The notes under the pieces were generated by a model that was not told where the DNA came from, ran no database searches, and saw nothing but the letters and a program-made list of their open reading frames with translations. Source: an uncultured Oscillospiraceae bacterium (lineage in GTDB: Bacteria; Bacillota; Clostridia; Oscillospirales; Oscillospiraceae). From it: a stretch of DNA of 8,370 nt. Positions 1 to 6,050 of this stretch are shown here, piece by piece. A program made the position numbers and the translations under genes. Numbering within the stretch: the first letter of the stretch is position 1; each line of letters opens with the position of its first letter. The DNA lies in the NCBI GenBank assembly GCA_900769995.1, contig CAAGIT010000011.1:1-8370 (forward strand), in the 5' to 3' direction.

Positions 1-11
1 GCCGTGCATCC

Positions 12-50
12 TAAAAACGACTTCCGGTAACCAAACCGGCTACCGGAAGT
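12..50 (-). terminator. Rho-independent terminator of the oxidoreductase operon
   Basis: A perfect 10-bp inverted repeat (positions 20-29 with 41-50, core CTTCCGGTA/TACCGGAAG) surrounds an 11-nt loop. Read on the minus strand it is followed at once by CGTTTTTAG, a U-run typical of intrinsic termination. It lies about 70 nt past the stop codon of the gamma subunit and so closes the minus-strand operon. On the plus strand the stem is followed by a looser T-rich stretch (positions 57-71), so it may also stop transcription arriving from the other side. Confidence 0.85.
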
Positions 51-98
51 GCAAAATTCTTTGTTTTATTTCACTGTCCACTTGACGGGGAGCAGTTC

Positions 99-122
99 AC
101 AAAAGCGGAGTGCTGCTTTTGT
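99..122 (-). other. Small hairpin at the stop codon of the gamma-subunit gene
   Basis: An 8-bp inverted repeat, ACAAAAGC (99-106) with GCTTTTGT (115-122), begins at the stop codon of the last gene. The descending arm carries four U residues but no separate U-tract follows, so it is a weak terminator at best. It may instead protect the 3' end of the message or act together with the strong terminator at 12-50. The pairing is visible; the role is inferred. Confidence 0.45.
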
Positions 123-658
123 TATCGGTAATTCTTTCCCATCTCGATGGCTTTCAAATTCAAACCCAGCAGATCCTGATGACGGGTAGAAACGACCTTT
201 TTCAAAGCTGCCTCATAGTCGCCGCCCTGCAGCTCGGGAACTTCGCTCAGGAGCTTGCCGGTGAGGATCATGTTCGCCAAGGTCGGGATTCCGGCATCGC
301 CGGCCAGCTTGGTCGCGGGGACGTAATACACATCCACATCGGTACGTTTGACCTTCCGCTCGATCAGCGTGGAATCGACAAAAATTTTTCCGCCGGGGAC
401 AACGCTGTCCTCAAATTTGTCCAGCGAGGGGAGGTTCATGACCATCAGAACCTCGGGACTTGTGATAATGGGAGAGCCGATGGCGCCGTCGCTGAGGATC
501 ACGCTGCAATTTGCCGTACCGCCGCGCATTTCGGGGCCGTAGGACGGCAGCCAGCTCACGTTTTTATCCTCGAGCAAGCCCTTGTAAGCGATAAATTTGC
601 CTGCGAACAGGATGCCCTGACCGCCGAAGCCGGCAAAGAGGATGCTGACACTGCTCAT
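122..658 (-). CDS. 2-oxoacid:ferredoxin oxidoreductase, gamma subunit (VOR/KOR type)
   Basis: The 178-aa product is the gamma (catalytic-domain III) subunit of a four-subunit 2-oxoacid:ferredoxin oxidoreductase. These cytoplasmic iron-sulfur/TPP enzymes interconvert a 2-oxoacid plus CoA with acyl-CoA, CO2 and reduced ferredoxin. The N-terminus has the family signature GFGGQGI (about residues 10-16). The second hallmark, SYGPEMRGGTA (about residues 39-49), is intact, and the length is typical of a stand-alone gamma subunit. The start ATG overlaps the beta-subunit stop by 4 bp (ATGA), so translation is coupled. This is the last gene before the terminator. Subunit identity is firm. The substrate cannot be read from this subunit; a 2-ketoisovalerate (VorA-like) role rests on the alpha subunit and the T-box. 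Confidence 0.93.
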   Translation of the reverse strand: MSSVSILFAGFGGQGILFAGKFIAYKGLLEDKNVSWLPSYGPEMRGGTANCSVILSDGAIGSPIITSPEVLMVMNLPSLDKFEDSVVPGGKIFVDSTLIERKVKRTDVDVYYVPATKLAGDAGIPTLANMILTGKLLSEVPELQGGDYEAALKKVVSTRHQDLLGLNLKAIEMGKNYR

Positions 659-1407
659 ACGCCCGCCTCCTTACTTCTGTCTTTGTAAACGCCGAGCGGA
701 TAGTAGGGGATCATCTTCTCGTCGATCCATTCGAGCGCCTTCTGCGGCGTCATGCCCCAGTTGGTCGGGCAGGCGGAGATGACCTCGATCAGCGAGAAGC
801 CCTTGCCGTTGACCTGGTTCTCGAACGCTTTCCGGATGGCCTTCTTCGCCGCATTGACATTTTTCACATTGTTGACTGCAACGCGCTCGAGATACTCCGG
901 CCCTTCGAGCTGCGACAGCATTTCACAAATTTTGACGGGGTAGCCGCAGTGGTTGACATCTCTGCCGTAGGGAGAGGTCTGCGTGACCTGACCGGGCAGG
1001 GAGGTCGGTGCCATCTGACCGCCGGTCATGCCGTAAATGGCGTTATTGACGAAGATGACGGTGATGTTTTCGTTGCGGGTCGCGGCGTGAACGGTTTCTG
1101 CCATGCCGATGGAGGCAAGGTCACCGTCGCCCTGATAGGTAAAGATGATATTTTCGGGGTTTGCGCGCTTCAGACCGGTCGCAACGGCAGGCGCTCTGCC
1201 GTGTGCAGCTTCGATCATATCACAGGAAAAATAGTCATATGCCATAACAGCGCAGCCGACCGGTGCGACACCGATGGTTTTGCCCTCAATACCCAGCGCG
1301 TCGATCGCTTCGGCGACAAGACGATGGATGATACCGTGCGTACAGCCGGGGCAATAGTGCAGCGGCGCATCGGTCAATGCATGCGGCTTTTGAAATACAG
1401 TTGTCAT
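655..1407 (-). CDS. 2-oxoacid:ferredoxin oxidoreductase, beta (TPP-binding) subunit
   Basis: This 250-aa protein is the thiamine pyrophosphate-binding subunit, which decarboxylates (or carboxylates) the oxoacid. It has the N-terminal CPGC pair (residues 19-22) and HGR (69-71). The TPP/Mg2+ motif is complete: GDGDLASIG at 93-101 and NNAIYGMTGGQ at 121-131. No separate ferredoxin domain is present, as expected when the clusters sit on a delta subunit. I start at 1407 because AGGAGG (1414-1419) lies 6 nt upstream and the ATG overlaps the alpha-subunit stop (ATGA); a longer frame to 1485 would run through the end of the alpha gene without a ribosome binding site. The gene ends in another ATGA overlap with gamma. 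The family is certain; substrate choice among pyruvate, 2-ketoglutarate, branched or aryl oxoacids is not decided by these motifs. Confidence 0.94.
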   Translation of the reverse strand: MTTVFQKPHALTDAPLHYCPGCTHGIIHRLVAEAIDALGIEGKTIGVAPVGCAVMAYDYFSCDMIEAAHGRAPAVATGLKRANPENIIFTYQGDGDLASIGMAETVHAATRNENITVIFVNNAIYGMTGGQMAPTSLPGQVTQTSPYGRDVNHCGYPVKICEMLSQLEGPEYLERVAVNNVKNVNAAKKAIRKAFENQVNGKGFSLIEVISACPTNWGMTPQKALEWIDEKMIPYYPLGVYKDRSKEAGV

Positions 1408-2465
1408 TTCAAACCTCCTGCAATCTCCTTGATTTTTGCAAGCACCTGCTCCGGCGAGGGAATCATGCCGCCTGCGCGGTTGCACAGATAAACAGGCTTC
1501 TTACAGCGGGTGGCAAGCTCCACATCCTCGATCATCTGCCCCATGGACAGCTCCACGGAGATGAAAGCGCTCACGCGGTCAGCGGCCTCGGCAAAGGGTG
1601 CCTTCGGGAACGGCCAAAGCGTGATCGGACGGAGCATACCGACCTTGATGCCCTCGGCACGGGCTGCGAGTACCGCGTTACGCGAAACTCTCGAGGCAAT
1701 GCCAAAGGCGGCAACGCAAATCTCTGCATCCTCCATCATAAAGGATTCGCACATGGGCTCGTTCTGCTCAATCAGGGCATAGCGTTCGTAGCGTTCAAAA
1801 TTCGTGCGTTCCAGCTCCTCGGGATTGAGGTAGAGAGAGTTGACGATGTTGTGGGGACGAGCCATTTTGGTGCCGGTCAGCGCCCAGGGCTTGTCAACCT
1901 TCTTGGGCTGGTAGTTGCCCATGGTGACCGGCTCCATCATCTGACCCATGGTGCCGTCAGCGAGAAGCATGACAGGCATACGGAACTCGTCCGCGAGGTC
2001 AAAGCCCTTGACCGTCAGATCAGCCATTTCCTGCACGGAGGACGGCGCGAGAACGATGAGATGATAGTCACCGTGACCGCCGCCGCGGGTAGCCTGGAAA
2101 TAGTCCGACTGCGACGGCTGAATGCCGCCCAGACCGGGGCCGCCACGCTGCACGTTGACGATAAATGCCGGCAGATCGGAGCCTGCCAGATAGGAGATAC
2201 CCTCTTCCTTCAGGGAAATGCCGGGGCTGGAGGAGGAGGTCATCACGCGCTTGCCGGCAGCGGCGACACCGTAAACCATATTGATTGCGGCGATTTCACT
2301 CTCTGCCTGCAGGAAAATGCCGCCGATCTTCGGCATACGCTTTGCCATATAGGCCGCGACCTCCGTCTGCGGGGTGATCGGGTAGCCGAAGTAGTGCATA
2401 CAGCCGGCCTGGATGGCGGCTTCCGCCAAGGCTTCGTTACCCTTCATAAGTACTTTGTCAGCCAT
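1404..2465 (-). CDS. vorB: 2-oxoacid:ferredoxin oxidoreductase alpha subunit, VorB-like
   Basis: The 353-aa protein is the alpha subunit (pyrimidine-binding domain plus C-terminal domain). Visible hallmarks are GYPITPQTE (27-35), QAESEIAA (53-60), TSSSSPG (76-82), VQRGGPG (105-111), and an SQSDYFQATRGGGHGDY block (118-134). From memory of the family, this overall pattern is what annotation pipelines call the 3-methyl-2-oxobutanoate (2-ketoisovalerate) dehydrogenase subunit VorB. A 2-ketoglutarate (KorA) or arylpyruvate specificity cannot be excluded by eye. I start at 2465, since AGGAGG (2473-2478) sits 7 nt upstream; a longer in-frame extension to 2531 would overlap the ferredoxin gene. The gap to the ferredoxin gene is 13 nt, and the end overlaps beta by 4 bp. 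Confidence 0.88.
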   Translation of the reverse strand: MADKVLMKGNEALAEAAIQAGCMHYFGYPITPQTEVAAYMAKRMPKIGGIFLQAESEIAAINMVYGVAAAGKRVMTSSSSPGISLKEEGISYLAGSDLPAFIVNVQRGGPGLGGIQPSQSDYFQATRGGGHGDYHLIVLAPSSVQEMADLTVKGFDLADEFRMPVMLLADGTMGQMMEPVTMGNYQPKKVDKPWALTGTKMARPHNIVNSLYLNPEELERTNFERYERYALIEQNEPMCESFMMEDAEICVAAFGIASRVSRNAVLAARAEGIKVGMLRPITLWPFPKAPFAEAADRVSAFISVELSMGQMIEDVELATRCKKPVYLCNRAGGMIPSPEQVLAKIKEIAGGLK

Positions 2466-2478
2466 GAATGAACCTCCT

Positions 2479-2685
2479 TTATTTTTCGACGGTAATGACG
2501 CAATCGGGGCACATCGTTGCACAGAACGCACAGCCGATGCACGCCGCCTGGTCAGTGATCTCGGCAGGGGAGTGTCCCTTTTTGTTGAGCTTGCCCTTGG
2601 CGAGAACGATCAGACCCTTGGGACAGGCGGCGACACACAGGCCGCAGCCCTTGCAAAGGTCGGTGGAAAAAGTGATTTTGGCCAT
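2479..2685 (-). CDS. 2[4Fe-4S] ferredoxin, delta subunit of the oxidoreductase
   Basis: This 68-aa protein has two classical CxxCxxCxxxC cluster sites: Cys11/14/17/21 and Cys49/52/55/59. A central lysine-rich linker holds the motif NKKGHSPAE, which is common in the delta subunits of VOR/KOR enzymes. It passes electrons between the TPP site in alpha/beta and soluble ferredoxin. The ATG at 2685 is preceded by AGGAG (2693-2697) at 7 nt. The gene lies 12 nt after the P-loop NTPase stop and 13 nt before the alpha gene, in the delta-alpha-beta-gamma order usual for clostridial VOR/KOR operons. All eight ligand cysteines are present, so both clusters should form. Confidence 0.93.
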   Translation of the reverse strand: MAKITFSTDLCKGCGLCVAACPKGLIVLAKGKLNKKGHSPAEITDQAACIGCAFCATMCPDCVITVEK

Positions 2686-2697
2686 AACGATGCTCCT

Positions 2698-3360
2698 TTA
2701 TTCGTAATATTTCGCTTGCAGCCGCAGCGGGAATCGGTTTTGGACAACTTCCAACTGCGGGAAAAGACCTTCTTTGACGGTGGTCATGCGGATCGGCAGT
2801 CCCGAAAGCCCGGACAGGCGTTCGGCATAGGACAATGAGTCAAGCACAGTCTCAGCGGTGGTATCTCTGCCTAAATTGGAGTTATTGACGATGCCGGTAA
2901 AGGGGATTTTTCCGGCAAGCTCGATCTCCCGCATGACCTCGAAGGCTTCTTCGGCTGTGCGGGTCAGCGGACGGTAGCAATTCGCCACAAACAGCATTTC
3001 ATAGTCGTTTTCCTCCAAAATAAAGGGGGCGTAACGACCCAAAGCCAAGGCACCGCGGTCGTCGCCGCCGATGTCCAGCACGGCAAGGGTGTCATGGTTC
3101 TCGACTGCGCCGTAAATCTCCGCCGGCAGAGCAGGAAAATCTACATTGGAATTGGCGTATTGCGAGGAGATCAGCCGGACACCTGCCGCTTTCAGCTCCG
3201 CCTGAGAGTCTTTGGTGCGGAAGTAGGGATTGACGATGTCGAGGTCCACGATGGTGACATTCTCGCCGGTTTCCCGCAGCGCCAATGCCCAATTCACCGC
3301 AATATTCGTCTTGCCGCTGCCGTAGTGACCGGCAAAGAGGGTAACTCTGTGATGGTTCAT
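2698..3360 (-). CDS. Small P-loop NTPase (MinD/CooC-like fold), function unknown
   Basis: With the start used here the protein has 220 aa. A Walker A loop is obvious (GHYGSGKTN, residues 11-19). DLDIVNPYFR (39-48) resembles the switch region of SIMIBI-class ATPases (MinD, ArsA, CooC), and LDIGGDD (95-101) is a Walker-B-like strand. Residues 157-163, IVNNSNL, look like a base-recognition loop. No membrane segment or cysteine metal site is visible. Two in-frame ATGs are 6 nt apart. AAGGAAG, which overlaps the ligase stop, is only 2 nt from the first (3366) but 8 nt from the second, so I choose 3360. Its place between ligase and ferredoxin suggests a part in assembling or regulating the oxidoreductase, for instance cluster insertion, but nothing in the sequence proves that. 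Confidence 0.82.
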   Translation of the reverse strand: MNHHRVTLFAGHYGSGKTNIAVNWALALRETGENVTIVDLDIVNPYFRTKDSQAELKAAGVRLISSQYANSNVDFPALPAEIYGAVENHDTLAVLDIGGDDRGALALGRYAPFILEENDYEMLFVANCYRPLTRTAEEAFEVMREIELAGKIPFTGIVNNSNLGRDTTAETVLDSLSYAERLSGLSGLPIRMTTVKEGLFPQLEVVQNRFPLRLQAKYYE

Positions 3361-3374
3361 CGGCATCGCTTCCT

Positions 3375-5660
3375 TTACAGTTTATTTCGCTGGATCTTGC
3401 CGCTGACCGTTTTGGGCAGCTCATCCTTAAATACAACGATACGGGGGTATTTGTAGGGAGCGGTATGCGTCTTGACGTAGTCCTGAATTTCCTTTTTCAG
3501 AGCCTCGGTCGGCTCCGTGCCCTTGGTCAGCACGATGCTTGCCTTGACGATCTGTCCGCGCACTTCATCGGGTGCGGAGGAAACGCCGCATTCGAGGACG
3601 TAGGGCAGCTCCATAATGACATTTTCGATCTCGAACGGCCCGATGCGGTAGCCGGAGGACTTGATGACATCATCCGCACGGCCGACGTACCAGTAGAAGC
3701 CTTCTTCGTCCTTCCACGAGAGGTCGCCGGTGTGGTAATAGCCATCGTGCCAGCATTCCGCTGTCTTTTCGGGGTCAAGGTAGTATTCGCGGAAGAGTCC
3801 GCAGGGAGCGCCGTCAGCGACACGGATACAAATCTCGCCGGTCTCACCGGTGGGGACGGGCTTGCCGTCCGGGTCAAGGAGGGTGACGTCATACAGCGCC
3901 ACAGGCTTGCCCATGGAGCCGAGCTTGTGCTTCATGCCGACGGTGTTGCCGATCACGAGGGTCGTTTCGGACTGACCGAAGCCCTCCATCACGCGCAGAC
4001 CGGTTGCCTTTTCAAACTGACGGAAGACCTCGGGGTTGAGGGCTTCGCCGGCAATGGTTGCGTGCTTCACGCTGGAGAAGTCATATTTTGCAATGTCCTG
4101 CTTGATCATCATGCGGTAGATGGTCGGAGGCGCGCAGAAGGTTGTGATCTGATATTTTGCAAACAGCGGCAGAATATCCGCTGCGTCAAAGCGGTCAAAG
4201 TCATAGACAAAGACAGCGCCCTCGCACAACCACTGGCCGTAAAGCTTGCCCCACATGGCCTTTGCCCAGCCGGTGTCGGAAATGGTCAAATGCAAGCCGT
4301 CCGGATCGATTTGATGCCAGTATTTCGCGGTAATGAAATGTCCGAGCGGATATTTGTGGCTGTGCGCGGCAATCTTGGGATAGCCGGTGGTACCGGAGGT
4401 GAAGAACATCAGCATGAGGTCATCGCCGCAGGCGGTATCCTCCGTGCGGTCAAAGTGGCTGGAGAACATTCCGTATTCGGCATCAAAATCACGCCAACCG
4501 TCACGCTGACCGCCGACCAGGATCTTGTGCTTGAGCGTGTCACAGCCCTCTGCACCGGCCTCGACCTGCAAGGCAACGTCATCGTCCGCGGTGCAGACAA
4601 TGGCGGAAACACCGGCTGCCTTGAAACGGTAGTTAAAGTCATGGGATTTGAGCTGGCAGGTTGCGGGAATGGCGATTGCGCCGAGCTTGTTCAGACCCAT
4701 CATGGCGAACCAGAACTGATAATGCCGCTTGAGCACGAGCATTACGCGGTCGCCCTTGCGGATGCCGAGAGAGCGGAAGAAGTTTGCCGCACGGTTTGAT
4801 GCCTGCTTGATGTCGCGGAAGGTAAAGCGGCGTTCGGTGCGGTCATTCGACAGATGAAGCATGGCCAGCTTGTTCGGCTGCGTGTCCGCAAGCCTGTCCA
4901 GAATGTCGTAGGCGAAATTGAAATGGTCGGTGTTCCGGAATGCGATGGCTTCCAAACCGCCCTTTTCATTTTCCGTGGGGATAACATAGTCCTGATAGAT
5001 GCGTGCCTTCGTGTCCTTGTTTGCGGCGTAGACATCATCAACAAACTGTTCCTCCGCAGCCTTTTCGCTTTCGCCGGCGGGATTGAGGACGATGGCGTAG
5101 AACACGCAGTCCTGACCGTCAACGGCGACCATGCCGTGCGGGGTAGAGGAGTCGTAGTAGATCGAGTCGCCCTCGGAGAGAATTTCTACGTGGTTGCCGA
5201 TCTGGATTTTCATTTTGCCGCTGACAATGAGGTCACATTCCTGACCGTCATGGGTCGTCAGCTCGATTTCCGCGTGCTCACGTTCTGCGGAGTATTTCGA
5301 CACAACGAACAGCGGTTCTGCAATACGGTTGCGGTAGCTCGCCGCCATGTTGTAATAGGTCAGACCGTGTGCTTCTTCGATGCGCTGACCTTCGCCTTTG
5401 CGGGTCAAGGTATAGGTCGAGAGCGTCGGGCTGCTGCCCTGGATCAGATCGGTGACATCCACACCGAATTCCAGTGCGCAGCGATAGAGGAATGCAAAGC
5501 TGAGGTCGCTTTCGCCGGCCTCGCAGCTCATATATTCCTCGACGGTGATTCCCGTCTTTTTTGCCATTTCCGTGACGGTGAAGCCTTCGATCTCGCGCAG
5601 GTCGCGGATACGCTTCGCCATGTCCTGAATCGTCAGTTTCAAGCCGGTGGTTGATTTCAT
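3375..5660 (-). CDS. XRE HTH / cupin / AMP-forming acyl-CoA ligase fusion (copy 2, T-box controlled)
   Basis: The 761-aa protein has three parts. Residues 11-73 are an XRE-type helix-turn-helix. Residues 115-195 are a cupin with GDS (164-166) and His175, but a degenerate first metal motif (His137-Asp-Gly-Gln-Glu141). Residues 245-761 are an ANL-family ligase activating a carboxylic acid with ATP and CoA. Ligase motifs are complete: TSGTTGYPK (421-429), GFGQSETT (560-567), YHTGD (642-646), GRADDVIKSSGYRIGP (660-675) and the adenylation lysine K755. The C-terminal half resembles medium/branched-chain acyl-CoA synthetases of the ACSM group. The start at 5660 has AGGAAG (5667-5672) 6 nt upstream; the open frame continues to 5735 but runs into the leader terminator. 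The P-loop NTPase follows in the same operon. Likely substrates are isobutyrate-type acids (inferred); aryl acids are an alternative. Confidence 0.9.
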   Translation of the reverse strand: MKSTTGLKLTIQDMAKRIRDLREIEGFTVTEMAKKTGITVEEYMSCEAGESDLSFAFLYRCALEFGVDVTDLIQGSSPTLSTYTLTRKGEGQRIEEAHGLTYYNMAASYRNRIAEPLFVVSKYSAEREHAEIELTTHDGQECDLIVSGKMKIQIGNHVEILSEGDSIYYDSSTPHGMVAVDGQDCVFYAIVLNPAGESEKAAEEQFVDDVYAANKDTKARIYQDYVIPTENEKGGLEAIAFRNTDHFNFAYDILDRLADTQPNKLAMLHLSNDRTERRFTFRDIKQASNRAANFFRSLGIRKGDRVMLVLKRHYQFWFAMMGLNKLGAIAIPATCQLKSHDFNYRFKAAGVSAIVCTADDDVALQVEAGAEGCDTLKHKILVGGQRDGWRDFDAEYGMFSSHFDRTEDTACGDDLMLMFFTSGTTGYPKIAAHSHKYPLGHFITAKYWHQIDPDGLHLTISDTGWAKAMWGKLYGQWLCEGAVFVYDFDRFDAADILPLFAKYQITTFCAPPTIYRMMIKQDIAKYDFSSVKHATIAGEALNPEVFRQFEKATGLRVMEGFGQSETTLVIGNTVGMKHKLGSMGKPVALYDVTLLDPDGKPVPTGETGEICIRVADGAPCGLFREYYLDPEKTAECWHDGYYHTGDLSWKDEEGFYWYVGRADDVIKSSGYRIGPFEIENVIMELPYVLECGVSSAPDEVRGQIVKASIVLTKGTEPTEALKKEIQDYVKTHTAPYKYPRIVVFKDELPKTVSGKIQRNKL

Positions 5661-5737
5661 GATGGACTTCCTTTCACATCGGTCTGTCGGTGACTCGTTC
5701 GTATTGATCAGTGACGGTGTATCGTCAGAAAACAAAT

Positions 5738-5769
5738 ACCCGTCCCAAAGACAACGCTTTGAGACGGGT
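5738..5769 (-). terminator. T-box terminator hairpin
   Basis: A 13-bp stem (5757-5769 with 5738-5750, one G-U pair) carries a 6-nt loop and is followed on the minus strand by a U-rich run (5737-5728, ATTTGTTTTC). Its 5' arm begins with ACCCGTCTC, the same nine bases that form the 3' arm of the antiterminator, so the two structures exclude each other. This is the off state of the leader when the cognate tRNA is charged. Confidence 0.9.
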
Positions 5770-5999
5770 AATTACCCGCGGTACCACTCAAATTGCACAT
5801 TCGTGCCACTCATGCTCCGACAAGCATTATGCGTTAACGCAGCAATCACGGGAGAGGTCTACTTGCCACGCGGCTTTCTTCTCTCCAACTCGGGAGCTAC
5901 AGTCAACAGGGGCTTTACACCGGACTTTCACCAACCGCCGGCTCGCTGAGAGAAGCTTTCCTGCAACACTCTCCGTCATCGTTTTTATGTATTTTATTA
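5738..5999 (-). promoter_or_regulatory. T-box riboswitch, probable specifier GUA (Val)
   Basis: This is a complete tRNA-sensing leader upstream of ligase copy 2. The T-box core GAGTGGTACCGCG is at 5789-5777. The antiterminator folds as GAG/CTC (5789-5787 with 5763-5761), a 7-nt bulge UGGUACC (5786-5780) and GCGGGU/ACCCGU (5779-5774 with 5769-5764). Stem I shows AGCGAG (5947-5942) and the loop GGUUGGUG (5936-5929). My hand fold places a specifier loop between helices 5975-5971/5896-5891 and 5964-5960/5910-5906. The triplet just before the conserved purine and CTCCCGAG is GUA at 5900-5898. The UGGU bulge calls for discriminator A73, as in tRNA-Val. UGU (Cys) one base earlier would need A in the bulge for U73; CUG (Leu, 5902-5900) stays possible. 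A palindrome at 5841-5830 may be stem III. Confidence 0.9.
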
Positions 6000-6005
6000 C
6001 AAAGT

Positions 6006-6034
6006 ATGATACCACAGCCCGCCGGGGTTGTCAA
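6006..6034 (-). promoter_or_regulatory. Sigma-A promoter of the T-box leader and ligase/VOR operon
   Basis: On the minus strand a perfect -35 box TTGACA (6034-6029) is separated by exactly 17 bp from TATCAT (6011-6006), one mismatch from the consensus -10. Transcription should start near 5999, just ahead of stem I of the T-box. The -35 box begins 17 nt past the stop codon of ligase copy 1. I see no clear terminator between that stop and the promoter, so read-through from copy 1 into this leader is possible. Confidence 0.85.
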
Positions 6035-6050
6035 TACAAACTTTCGACAA

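Noticed and set aside
1377..2471. Plus-strand open frame of 364 codons opposite the alpha subunit
   Set aside because: It is a shadow of the VorB-like gene, with a low-complexity His/Gly-rich translation and no family signature.
3465..4799. Long plus-strand open frame (444 codons) opposite ligase copy 2
   Set aside because: It lies wholly antisense to a ligase with intact motifs. Its translation shows no recognisable domain and it has no convincing ribosome binding site; long antisense frames are expected in GC-rich coding DNA.
4854..5654. Plus-strand open frame of 266 codons opposite the HTH/cupin region
   Set aside because: It is an antisense shadow of a well-supported minus-strand gene, with no domain and no start signal.
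5661..5735. 25-codon N-terminal extension of ligase copy 2
   Set aside because: It would start inside the T-box terminator's U-tract and lacks an RBS; AGGAAG before 5660 and the HTH domain boundary support the shorter form.
5777..5840. CRISPR or mobile-element inverted repeats
   Set aside because: The inverted repeats in this interval are explained by the T-box antiterminator, terminator and stem III; there are no spaced direct repeats and no transposase.
5898..5901. UGU (Cys) as the T-box specifier
   Set aside because: It sits one base off the usual specifier-purine-CTCC spacing, and bacterial tRNA-Cys has discriminator U73, which would need UGGA in the bulge; the sequence has UGGU.
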